A stretch of 64,000 nt of DNA, from NCBI RefSeq assembly GCF_005144715.1, contig NZ_SWKR01000002.1, positions 1,850,227 to 1,914,226 of the forward strand, read 5' to 3'. Of this stretch, positions 1 through 7,452 are shown in pieces. Source of the DNA: Sphingomonas baiyangensis (GTDB lineage Bacteria; Pseudomonadota; Alphaproteobacteria; Sphingomonadales; Sphingomonadaceae). The position numbers and the translations under genes were made by a program. Position 1 is the first letter of the stretch, and each line of letters opens with the position of its first letter. Below the pieces are notes generated by a model, which saw nothing but the letters and a program-made list of their open reading frames with translations, searched no databases and had not been told where the DNA came from.

Positions 1-462
1 GTGCGCTGCGGCGATCTCGCCTCGATCCGCGACGGGCGCCAAGTCGAGGTCGCGGGCGTGATCCTCGTCCGCCAGCGTCCCGGGTCGGCACGCGGCGTGC
101 TGTTCATCACCATCGAGGACGAAACCGGCGTCGCCAACGGCATCCTCTGGCCCGACCGGTTCGAGAAGCAGCGCCGCGCGGTGATGTCGGCATCCATGGT
201 GTCACTGCGCGGGCGGCTCCAGAAGGAAGGCCAGGTCATCCATGTCATCGTCGATCGCGTGGTCCCGCGCGACGAGATGCTGCGCTCGATCGGAAGGATG
301 GATATGCCCGTGCCCTTCGGCCGCGGCGATGGCGCGACCCATGCCGGCAGCCCCGACCGCGGCGATCCGGGCTGGAAGCCGCGCGACCTCTATTCGCCGC
401 CTTTCCCGAACGGCGCCGATCCCGAGGATCTGATCAAGGTGCGCAGCCATGACTTCCACTAG
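1..462 (+). CDS. dnaE2: Error-prone DNA polymerase DnaE2, C-terminal fragment
   Basis: This is the last 153 residues of a DnaE2-type C-family polymerase alpha subunit; the 5' part lies before the window, so the first GTG is not a real start. Visible is the C-terminal OB-fold (about residues 12-88) with the motifs VAGVILVRQRPGSA, EDETG and GILWPDRFE, followed by a tail ending in SHDFH, as is usual for DnaE2. The family carries out mutagenic translesion synthesis together with ImuA and ImuB, which would be expected upstream. The reading frame closes normally. On many alphaproteobacterial plasmids and islands imuA-imuB-dnaE2 lies beside a DUF932/ParB backbone, so this gene may belong to the mobile element rather than mark chromosomal DNA; that is inference. 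Confidence 0.9.
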   Translation: MRCGDLASIRDGRQVEVAGVILVRQRPGSARGVLFITIEDETGVANGILWPDRFEKQRRAVMSASMVSLRGRLQKEGQVIHVIVDRVVPRDEMLRSIGRMDMPVPFGRGDGATHAGSPDRGDPGWKPRDLYSPPFPNGADPEDLIKVRSHDFH

Positions 463-501
463 TGACACACCTGCCGGGCGGGCCCTTGCCGTGCGAGCGC
501 G

Positions 502-1782
502 TCAGCGTTCACTGTCAAGCTTGCGCATGAGCGCACGGAGCCCTTCGTCGTTGTGCACCACCCGGAACCACCCCTCGTCTGCCGCTCCGAAGCGCTCGAG
601 GCATGCCGCCCCGATCGATCTGCGCGGCCTGCCGTCCTGATAAAGCTCGGCACGGATCTCGCCGCTGTCCGCCGCGACCAGCTCGAGGAGCTTCAGGCTG
701 GTCGTGCGTGCCGTGAGCCCCTCGCCCGATTTGTCGAACTCGACGATGGGCAAGACGCAGTGATCGGCAACGCCCTGGATCACCAGCTGCCAGCCCGCCG
801 CCATGTTCTTCCGCGCTGGGGGCGGGCGCCCCATCTCGCCGAGCTCGACATGCGTCTCGACCGAGCGGAGCTGGGGTTCCTCGTTGAGAATCTGCCGCGC
901 GAAGTCGAAATCGTCGATCGCTGCGTAGAGATAGCGGGCGCTCCGAGCGACCTGCCGGTGATTCCAGCCATCGAGCTCCGCGGCTTCGATCTCGATCGCC
1001 TCGCCCGTCCTGAAGCCCTGTCGATAGGCTTCCATGCGCGCGCGTTGGCCGGCTTCCATCTCGGCCTGGTCGATCGCCTCATAACGGCTGACGATGGTCG
1101 GGCAGACCAGCGCAACCGCGAGATCGGGAGCGATCGGCAGGCATGCGATAATCCCATGCGCCTGGAGCCCGATATCGCCATAAGGGAAGGCGTTCGCCAT
1201 CGCGACGGGATCGTCGGACAAGATGAAGTGCTGCCCGGCGGGCGCGGCGAACAGCGTTGGGACGAGCCGCACCATCGATATCGCTATCCGGTCCCGTTGC
1301 AGAAACGACCGTACGGCGCCGAGCCGCAGCGCGGCATCGCTCGGCATCGCCATCGCGGGATCCGCGTCGGGGTCGAAGCCCAGACCGCGTACCAGGTCGC
1401 GCATCCGGGCTCCGAGGTGGCGCGGCGTAGTGCGGGCGAAGTGCGTGCGCAGAATCTGGGTAGCGAAAAGATCGATCAGTGCGACCCGGTCGCCGGGTTT
1501 GAACCAGCCCACCGAGCGCCGATCGACAATCTGTGATACGAGGCGGGCAGAGCGGCTATCGACGTCTTGGAACAGGTCCTCGAAATTCCATTTGCCTGCG
1601 TCTAGCTGAACGCTGTTGAAGTCGTTCTCCGAGCCGGCATTTAGGATCGAGCTGACCCATGCTCTGCCGCTGCTCTTGTCGAAAACCCAGATCGATTTTC
1701 GCGTGGCATCGCGCGCGAAGTGACGCAGTTGCGCTTGCGGCACGAAGTGATGCTTCTTGGAAGGCCTGGGCGGATTGCTCAC
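502..1782 (-). CDS. DUF4238 domain protein
   Basis: A 426-residue soluble protein of the DUF4238 family, recognised by the N-terminal motif HHFVPQ-x-QLRHF (residues 11-22) and the mid-protein motif ILSDDPV. The family's biochemical function is unknown to me; members are common in accessory regions and beside defence genes. The start is a GTG. It is the last of three minus-strand genes: the PIN-like gene ends 63 bases upstream and the HNH gene lies beyond that, so the three could be one transcript. No membrane segment or signal peptide is visible. The family call is good; any role is inferred from neighbours only. Confidence 0.75.
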   Translation of the reverse strand: MSNPPRPSKKHHFVPQAQLRHFARDATRKSIWVFDKSSGRAWVSSILNAGSENDFNSVQLDAGKWNFEDLFQDVDSRSARLVSQIVDRRSVGWFKPGDRVALIDLFATQILRTHFARTTPRHLGARMRDLVRGLGFDPDADPAMAMPSDAALRLGAVRSFLQRDRIAISMVRLVPTLFAAPAGQHFILSDDPVAMANAFPYGDIGLQAHGIIACLPIAPDLAVALVCPTIVSRYEAIDQAEMEAGQRARMEAYRQGFRTGEAIEIEAAELDGWNHRQVARSARYLYAAIDDFDFARQILNEEPQLRSVETHVELGEMGRPPPARKNMAAGWQLVIQGVADHCVLPIVEFDKSGEGLTARTTSLKLLELVAADSGEIRAELYQDGRPRRSIGAACLERFGAADEGWFRVVHNDEGLRALMRKLDSER

Positions 1783-1845
1783 CGCCCTAAGATAGGCGCG
1801 CGCTCAAACGCGCCAAGGGACGCGTGAGCGCGCCGCCGAATGCGA

Positions 1846-2970
1846 TTAGCCAGCGACGCCAAGCAGCACCTCGAAGTCGGCGCCCTTAGCGATCTCACCG
1901 ATGAGTCCGTCGAGGCGGCTATCCTTCTGCCGCGCCTGCCGGAAATCTTCCGCTGTGCGTTTGTCGACATAAAGGACATCGCAATAGGCCGCGAGCACCG
2001 CAAGATGTGCGTCATTGACATCGCTGGCAGGCAATTTCTCGCGCGGCTGGCCATGCATTCGAAGCGCCTCGCCAATGACACGACTGGGCAGCTCGTCCAT
2101 CGGCACCTGCTTGAGCGTCTCGAACGGCTGGCCGGTCAGCGACGCGACGGCCTTGAGCTGGCTGCGAAACATCCCCAGCCGGCTGAGGTCGGCGAGCACG
2201 CAGTCGTCACGTATCTCTGCCACGTCAACACCTTGGCCGGTGAGCGTCACAACCAGCAGCTCGCGTACGCTGGTTCCAGGTGGGGGCATCATCGCCAGAA
2301 CCCGCTGCATGAACGCGTCGGCCATCGCTTCAGCCCTGGCCCGGTCTCCGTCCGTCCCCCGCAGCGCCTGCTCAACCGCTGCGGCACGGATCGCGCCGAA
2401 TTGAACACGCATTCGTTCGGGCGAGGCGATGCTGCCTTTGGCGAGTTCCCCGATTGTCTTGCTCTCGTCGAAGCTTCTAAGCGGCCCGAGCGCCGCCACC
2501 ATGGCCGAGCTGTCCCGGCGCGCGCGCAACACCGGCCGAATCGCGTCCCAGACCCAGCCATGCTCTCCGACCGCCTGCCTCCCGGTGCCGGTGCGGAGGA
2601 GCAGGGTGCGGGCACGATCCCGGATCGCAAACAGTCCGCAATTGCCTTCGCTCGCTGCGATGGCCTCGGCCGCCAGAACCTGGGCGATGGAGCCGAGGCC
2701 GGCTTCCTCGCCCGGCAGGCGTAGCCAGCCGATCATGGGCAACTGCTGCAGGGCACTCATTCTAGCGCGAGCGCGTTCAGGATCTTCATGACCGAGCAGC
2801 TCTTCGAGGTGATGCCAGCTGAGCAGCGGGATGCGCCCCTGTTCGACGAGCCGCGCGTGCAGGCTGGCCGCGCGGCTTCGACGATCGAGATCCGGCGAAC
2901 GGGTCGCATCCAGCCAGTTCGCCCAATGCGAGCTGTCGGGAGCAATCAGTCTAGGCGCGAGCAGCGTCAT
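1846..2970 (-). CDS. PIN-like domain protein of unknown function
   Basis: A 374-residue protein. The frame stays open upstream, but the ATG giving MTLLAPRLIAPDSS is preferred because longer versions run into the upstream HNH gene. The N-terminus has IAPDSSHWANW, which fits a first PIN strand with an acidic residue. The C-terminus has the acid-rich pattern SDVNDAHLAVLAAYCDVLYV followed by DKRTAEDF, typical of the third and fourth acidic positions of PIN-like metal-dependent RNases. About 250 helical residues separate the two halves, so this would be a large, split PIN-like fold. It lies 22 bases after the HNH gene and probably shares its transcript. The nuclease assignment rests on motif order and is moderate at best; no antitoxin-like small gene adjoins it. 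Confidence 0.6.
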   Translation of the reverse strand: MTLLAPRLIAPDSSHWANWLDATRSPDLDRRSRAASLHARLVEQGRIPLLSWHHLEELLGHEDPERARARMSALQQLPMIGWLRLPGEEAGLGSIAQVLAAEAIAASEGNCGLFAIRDRARTLLLRTGTGRQAVGEHGWVWDAIRPVLRARRDSSAMVAALGPLRSFDESKTIGELAKGSIASPERMRVQFGAIRAAAVEQALRGTDGDRARAEAMADAFMQRVLAMMPPPGTSVRELLVVTLTGQGVDVAEIRDDCVLADLSRLGMFRSQLKAVASLTGQPFETLKQVPMDELPSRVIGEALRMHGQPREKLPASDVNDAHLAVLAAYCDVLYVDKRTAEDFRQARQKDSRLDGLIGEIAKGADFEVLLGVAG

Positions 2971-2992
2971 GGGCAGGCGAGCATCTGGCGCG

Positions 2993-3853
2993 TCAATCGA
3001 GCAGGCCGAATTTGAGATCGACCAACAGGTTGTCGAGGGTCGCATCAACCTCCTCGACGAACGCCTTCAGCTGCGACCAGCGGAGATCGATACCGGGCGC
3101 CAGGATCGCGAGATGGCAATCCTGCCAGTCGGTGTCGAGCGAGCCAAGCTGATGGCGCGCCAGCGTGTTCCCAAGCTTGTCGATCTTGTAGTCCGACAGA
3201 CGCGCGCGATTGATGCGAATGGTCTTGAGATCGTCGGTATGGACAGAAATCCCATACTCGTTCTCGCGGCGCCCTCCCAATGCGAGCGCCTTTTCGATGA
3301 TCGCAACCATTAACTGGCGATCGTCTGAGCGCAGGTGACGCAGCCTTTCCACAAACTCCGCAATCTCCCCGGGCGTATCGCTGTCTATGAACGGCTCTTC
3401 GTCCCTGGTTTCCAGGAAGGCGATGTAGCGTGCCAAGGTCGTAGGCAATGTCGAGCCGACCGTCTCGGCGTCGTCGGAGATTTCGTTAAGGTAGGATTTC
3501 TGAAGCAGATCGCCGACGGCTTCAAACCGCGCCTCGCGGTCCCGCTTCCATTTGCGCAGCATCGACTTTTTGTACTTTTGCGCATCCTTGTCGACCAGCG
3601 TGTGGCAGGTCGGACAGAGCAGCAGCAGATTGTCAAAGGCGCGCCGCGCTTCCGGGCCGAGTTTGGCATCGAAGCGCGGGCCGCCTGGACTCTCGGCGGC
3701 GATGTGCGCGACCTCTACGACCAGCTTGCCATCAGCGGACATTAACGTCGTGCCGCAGCCTGGCTTCGCGCATTGATTGCCGGAAAGCGCGAACAAGCGC
3801 TTGAGCGTGTCGAGTGCGGGCGCCTTTCGCGCGGCCTTAGGTTGTTTCGCCAT
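2993..3853 (-). CDS. HNH endonuclease domain protein
   Basis: A 286-residue protein with an intact zinc-finger HNH nuclease domain near its N-terminus. Cys28, Cys33, Cys80 and Cys83 form two CxxxxC/CxxC zinc knuckles. The VEVAHI histidine (His50), Asn75 in NLLLLC and His84 in CPTCH supply the HNH catalytic set. The remaining 190 residues are a helical C-terminal region I do not recognise, which may give specificity or bind a partner. It is first in a minus-strand run with the PIN-like and DUF4238 genes, and divergent by 71 bases from the next plus-strand gene. HNH domains occur in restriction, homing and anti-phage effectors; the context favours a defence role, but that is inferred. Confidence 0.8.
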   Translation of the reverse strand: MAKQPKAARKAPALDTLKRLFALSGNQCAKPGCGTTLMSADGKLVVEVAHIAAESPGGPRFDAKLGPEARRAFDNLLLLCPTCHTLVDKDAQKYKKSMLRKWKRDREARFEAVGDLLQKSYLNEISDDAETVGSTLPTTLARYIAFLETRDEEPFIDSDTPGEIAEFVERLRHLRSDDRQLMVAIIEKALALGGRRENEYGISVHTDDLKTIRINRARLSDYKIDKLGNTLARHQLGSLDTDWQDCHLAILAPGIDLRWSQLKAFVEEVDATLDNLLVDLKFGLLD

Positions 3854-3924
3854 CCGTCCTTCACCTCGCCGCGCGCGCTATTGCGCTGTCGCCAGACGCC
3901 CGCCGCCCCTATCATTCGTGCGCA

Positions 3925-4743
3925 ATGACCCGTGCCACCCCCATCGATGTCTGGGACATCGCCAGCTATGATCGCGAGTTGCGCGAAGACCTAGATGTGC
4001 ATGCCGAGGATATTCGCAACTTCATGGACACTTCGCGTCGGCACTGGCTCGAGCGTGAGGCCTCGGACCACACCATGCCTTATTCCGAGAACCCCTATTC
4101 CGGAATCTTCATGGCGATCTCCGATCATGTTGGACGGCTCATGGGGGAGCGCACCATCCGGGCGTGGCACTATACGCGGATGACGGACGCTGAGGTCGCC
4201 GCCCTGCGCAGGGACGGCGTCCATTTGTCGACCATGGACAGCTTGCGCGCGCGCCTGGCCGCGCAGGTGGCGGCAGGCACATTCGATGCGGCGACCGCGG
4301 AGCGGTTGCTGGCGGGCAGCCCCTTCCACCATGACATATTGGGCTCGCGCGCCAACAAGTTCTGGATGGTTTCGCACCCCCATGAGTCCGACGACAGCGG
4401 GGTCGAACTTCTCCTCGAAAGCTGGGGCGGCGAAGCGGTCTATTTCTGGCAGCGCGACCCCGAACTCCAGGCGTTGCTGCGCACGATCGGGCGGCCGCGG
4501 GTCCTCGAGTTCGCAGTCCCGATGATAAAGACCTGGAGCAGTTCGGCTGCGGGAGCCGCCGTGATCGCCGCCTACGGCCGGTCGCTCGGCTGCCGCTATG
4601 ACAGCAAGATGTTCGATCTGTATGCCCACCAGCCGCTCGGCGCCGAATGCCGGCTTGCCGTGCATAGCGACGGCGATACGAATTTTGCCGGGCTTGGTCG
4701 GACCTACCCAGCAAGCTATCGCTGCAATTATGGCGACAGCTGA
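3925..4743 (+). CDS. Unknown protein, possible ADP-ribosyltransferase-like fold
   Basis: A 272-residue protein I do not recognise. Around residues 80-110 it reads AWHYTR...EVAALRRDGVHLST. The 'HYT...L...G(I/V)xLS' pattern is shared by several ADP-ribosyltransferase-like families, including DarT relatives, so an ART-like fold is conceivable but unproven. No catalytic Glu can be assigned with confidence. No signal peptide or membrane helix is seen. The stop is followed after 3 bases by the next gene's ATG, so the two are almost certainly co-transcribed and translationally linked. The unit is divergent from the HNH/PIN-like/DUF4238 group, sharing a 71-base promoter region. Confidence 0.65.
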   Translation: MTRATPIDVWDIASYDRELREDLDVHAEDIRNFMDTSRRHWLEREASDHTMPYSENPYSGIFMAISDHVGRLMGERTIRAWHYTRMTDAEVAALRRDGVHLSTMDSLRARLAAQVAAGTFDAATAERLLAGSPFHHDILGSRANKFWMVSHPHESDDSGVELLLESWGGEAVYFWQRDPELQALLRTIGRPRVLEFAVPMIKTWSSSAAGAAVIAAYGRSLGCRYDSKMFDLYAHQPLGAECRLAVHSDGDTNFAGLGRTYPASYRCNYGDS

Positions 4744-4746
4744 ATC

Positions 4747-5709
4747 ATGAACGCGCTGCTCGACAACGCGGTGGCCAGCATCCGCATCGGGGTTCAGGAC
4801 TACCGCTCGCCCGACGATCACCGTCACCTGAGTGCTGTCCGCAACTATTATGCCGGCATCCTGCTCCTCGCCAAGGCTGTGCTGGTCCGCCGCTTCCCCA
4901 ACGAGGACCCCGACCTGCTCCTCGCGGCGAAGCTGCGACCGCAGGCCGGACCGAACGGGACGGTCGAGATCGTACCCGAAGGCCAGACCACGATCGACTT
5001 CCAGACGATCGGGCGCCGCTTTCGCGATCTTGGCATCGCCTTCGATCCCGCGTTGCTCGCCGGTCTCAACAAGATCCGCAACGATATCGAGCACCGATTC
5101 TCGCCGCTCGGGCGCGCCGCGATCGTTGAGGCGATCGCCAAGGGCTTCCCTGCCGCCGGGCAGCTGTTTCGGCTGCTCGACGAGGACCCCGCGATTTTGC
5201 TGGGCGAGGAGTGGAACGACATGCTCCAGAGCCGCGAGCTGTTCGCTGCGGAGCTGGCAGCTTGCCAGCGGACGCTGGAGGCGATTGACTGGCGGTCGGG
5301 CACGATATCGGATGCGAAGCTGGTCTGCTCGGAATGCGAGTCCAACCTCGTCCAGCAAGCCGATCCCGAGAACACGGTCCAGGACGATGCCGAACTGTCG
5401 TGCCGGGCGTGCGGCGCGGGGCTCGATGTCGGCGACGTGATCGAGAGGAGCATCGACGACGCGCTCGGCGCCGAAGCCTATCTGCGCGCCAAGGACGCTG
5501 GCGAGGACGGGCCCTATTACCCCTGTCCCGATTGCGGGAAGGACACCTTCATCGACTTCGAGGCGTTGTGCGCCAATTGCGGATTCACATATGCCTCAGA
5601 AGGCCGGTGTGCGATCTGTCATACTACTATTCCGGTCGCGGACATGCTGGACGACCCGGATCGAACGCTGTGCGCCTATCATCAGCATCTGATGGAAAAG
5701 GACGACTGA
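4747..5709 (+). CDS. HEPN-like protein with C-terminal zinc ribbons
   Basis: A 320-residue protein. The helical N-terminal half (about 1-170) ends its core with LNKIRNDIEHRF. Arg111 and His116 give the Rx4H signature of HEPN ribonucleases, and the preceding VRNYYAGILLLAKAVL helix also fits a HEPN bundle. The C-terminal half is a string of CxxC knuckles: CSEC, CRAC, CPDC, CANC and CAIC, ending in LCAYH. These make at least two zinc ribbons that could bind nucleic acid or protein. It is the second gene of a pair with the unknown HYTR-motif protein upstream. HEPN toxins normally cut RNA and need a partner that restrains them; the upstream gene is the only candidate here. Function is inferred from the motif. 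Confidence 0.65.
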   Translation: MNALLDNAVASIRIGVQDYRSPDDHRHLSAVRNYYAGILLLAKAVLVRRFPNEDPDLLLAAKLRPQAGPNGTVEIVPEGQTTIDFQTIGRRFRDLGIAFDPALLAGLNKIRNDIEHRFSPLGRAAIVEAIAKGFPAAGQLFRLLDEDPAILLGEEWNDMLQSRELFAAELAACQRTLEAIDWRSGTISDAKLVCSECESNLVQQADPENTVQDDAELSCRACGAGLDVGDVIERSIDDALGAEAYLRAKDAGEDGPYYPCPDCGKDTFIDFEALCANCGFTYASEGRCAICHTTIPVADMLDDPDRTLCAYHQHLMEKDD

Positions 5710-5721
5710 ACTGCCTGCCGG

Positions 5722-5898
5722 TCAGCGCCTCAAATAGGCCTCCACGGCAGCAGCGCTGTTGCCGGCCGCATCGACGGCTTCCTGCAACCGTTCGCGGCTC
5801 ACCCCGAACTTGTTCGTCCAGTAGCGCACTTCATAATCCTCGCCCATCGCAATGCGGGAAGCATCCTGGGGCGCACGCAGGCTAGTGTCGTCGCTCAT
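5722..5898 (-). CDS. DUF3606 small protein
   Basis: A 58-residue protein read directly from the minus strand, starting MSDDTSLR and ending AAVEAYLRR. The central EVRYWTNKFGVS followed by LQEAV and a small helix is the DUF3606 signature. A strong Shine-Dalgarno, AGGAGGAGAG, lies a few bases before the ATG, and the length matches the family. Function is unknown; small DUF3606 proteins are frequent in alphaproteobacterial plasmids and islands. It is convergent with the HEPN-like gene (12 bases between stops) and divergent from the DUF932 gene across a hairpin-rich intergenic region. Confidence 0.8.
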   Translation of the reverse strand: MSDDTSLRAPQDASRIAMGEDYEVRYWTNKFGVSRERLQEAVDAAGNSAAAVEAYLRR

Positions 5899-5923
5899 AA
5901 CTTCTCTCCTCCTGGTGATGAAT

Positions 5924-6032
5924 CGACGAGATTCGCGTCGGTTCCCACCCTGCGCCGGTCAGGAGGGGAAGGCTTTCCCCTGACGGCAAGCCAGGGTCTT
6001 GCCGTACCCCTTCTGCGGGGCCGCGCCCCGCA
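5924..6032. repeat. Run of four inverted repeats between DUF3606 and DUF932
   Basis: The intergenic DNA contains consecutive hairpin-forming inverted repeats: CGACG/CGTCG (5924-5928, 5936-5940), GTCA..GGGGAA/TTCCCC..TGAC (5958-5983, with a bulge), GGCAAG/CTTGCC (5985-5990, 5998-6003) and TGCGGGG/CCCCGCA (6014-6020, 6026-6032). None is followed by a T-run, so they are not obvious Rho-independent terminators. They could be protein-binding sites or part of a long structured 5' leader of the DUF932 gene. Confidence 0.5.
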
Positions 6033-6069
6033 ACGCCCCGCCTGAAGAGGGAGAGAGGGGCCGTGCCGG

Positions 6070-6124
6070 CCGTGACGGGTCAGGGCCGAGAGAGAGTCTC
6101 CGGCGCCCGTCGCGGAGAAACCCC
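6070..6124 (+). promoter_or_regulatory. Hairpin leader of DUF932 gene, copy 1
   Basis: Directly before the DUF932 start codon is a stem CCGTGACGGG/CCCGTCGCGG (10 pairs, one G-U) closing a loop that contains CCGAGAGAGAG and CTCC. The ribosome-binding site GGAGAA begins at the 3' foot of the stem. The same layout occurs before the next gene (7395-7452), with one base pair changed from G-C to A-T on both sides. This suggests a conserved RNA element that controls translation initiation. Confidence 0.55.
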
Positions 6125-7330
6125 ATGGCAACCATCATCGATCACCACCCCGCTCCCGCCGCCCGTGCCGCTTCGGGTGCGTACAAGGTCGATATCTCGC
6201 GCGGGCAACGCATCGGCCGCGTCTCCTCCGAATGGTTCTCGCGGCCCGACGACGAGCGTTTCCTGTCGCTCACCGAGCTTCATGCGGCGGTCGAGGCGCG
6301 GGCCCGGCGCGCCTCGACCAGGACGGTCGAGACCCGCGAAGTTCGGGTGGAGGCGAGCCGCGACGATCCCGAGCGGCTGGCGCTTCTGCTCCCCGGCCGT
6401 GACGATGCCGTGGCGCCGACCCACTGGTCGTTTGGTCAGCTCTGCGGCCTGGTCGGCGCGCCGTCCGGCTATCTGCGCCAGCTGCCTGCACCGCTCTCGG
6501 GCATCAACTTGCAGCACGGCCTGCTCACCCATCGCGGCGAGCTCATCAAGACGCTCGAGACTGAGGACGGGCGCACCGAGCTGCGCGCCGTGACCGGTCC
6601 AGATTATGGCCGGATCTGGGATCACGAGCTGGTCGCGGCGGTGATGCGGATCGCGGGCAACGGCACCGGCGACACGCGTTGGAAGGTACCGGGCACGCTC
6701 GACTGGTCGACCATGACCCATAACCCGTTCGTCGAAGTGACGAAGGACACGACCACGCTCTATGCGAGCGACCGCGACGTCTTCCTGTTCCTCGTCGACG
6801 ATATGCATCCGATCGAAGCCGGCAAGCTGCCTAACGGCGACCCCGACCTCTATTTCCGCGGCTTCTATTGCTGGAACAGCGAGGTCGGCTCGAAGACGCT
6901 CGGCATGGCGAGCTTCTATCTGCGCGCGGTCTGCATGAACCGCAACATCTGGGGCGCCGAGGGCTTCGAGGAGATCAGCATCCGCCACTCGAAGTTTGCC
7001 GCCAACCGCTTCGCGCATGAGGCGGCACCTGCGCTCGAGACTTTCGCCGACTCCTCGCCTGCGCCCTTCATGTCGGGCATCATGGCCGCGCGCCAGCGGG
7101 TGGTCGCGCGCAGCGACGAGGACCGGCAGGACTTCCTGCGCAAGCGCGGCTTCTCCAAAGCGGAGACCGGCAGGATCATCGCCACGGTGCTCGACGAGGA
7201 GGGCCATCCGCCCGCGTCCATCTTCGACTTCGTCCAGGGCATCACCGCGGTCGCACGCGACAAGCCCCATCAGGACGCCCGGCTCGAGCTCGAGGGCAAG
7301 GCGGCGAAGCTGCTCGCGGGTGCCGCCTGA
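6125..7330 (+). CDS. DUF932 domain protein
   Basis: A 401-residue DUF932 protein. The ATG giving MATIIDHH is chosen because a GGAGAA ribosome site precedes it; the frame is open further upstream but runs through the structured leader. Family features include the central DDMHPIEAG, LYFRGFYCWNSEVG and MNRNIWG blocks. DUF932 proteins are phage- and plasmid-borne proteins whose function is not firmly established; they sit near ParB-like and replication or anti-restriction genes. Here it is followed after 122 bases by the ParB-like gene, which carries the same kind of leader, so the two may be co-regulated. It is soluble with no signal peptide. Confidence 0.85.
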   Translation: MATIIDHHPAPAARAASGAYKVDISRGQRIGRVSSEWFSRPDDERFLSLTELHAAVEARARRASTRTVETREVRVEASRDDPERLALLLPGRDDAVAPTHWSFGQLCGLVGAPSGYLRQLPAPLSGINLQHGLLTHRGELIKTLETEDGRTELRAVTGPDYGRIWDHELVAAVMRIAGNGTGDTRWKVPGTLDWSTMTHNPFVEVTKDTTTLYASDRDVFLFLVDDMHPIEAGKLPNGDPDLYFRGFYCWNSEVGSKTLGMASFYLRAVCMNRNIWGAEGFEEISIRHSKFAANRFAHEAAPALETFADSSPAPFMSGIMAARQRVVARSDEDRQDFLRKRGFSKAETGRIIATVLDEEGHPPASIFDFVQGITAVARDKPHQDARLELEGKAAKLLAGAA

Positions 7331-7394
7331 CATCCGCAACCCCTGCCCGCGGGTCCGGCGCGGTCCTCCCCAAAGGGAGAGGGCTGCGCCGTCG

Positions 7395-7452
7395 CCATGA
7401 CGGGTTGAGGGTCGAGAGAGAGGCTCCCGGCCGCCCGTCATGGAGAAGACCC
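7395..7452 (+). promoter_or_regulatory. Hairpin leader of ParB-like gene, copy 2
   Basis: A perfect 10-bp stem CCATGACGGG/CCCGTCATGG (7395-7404 and 7434-7443) closes a 29-base loop containing GGTCGAGAGAGAGGCTCC. The ribosome-binding site GGAGAA overlaps the 3' arm, and the ParB-like ATG follows at 7453. Compared with the copy before DUF932, stem pair 3 changes from G-C to A-T while loop bases CGAGAGAGAG are kept. This is the pattern expected of a conserved RNA structure. Confidence 0.6.
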
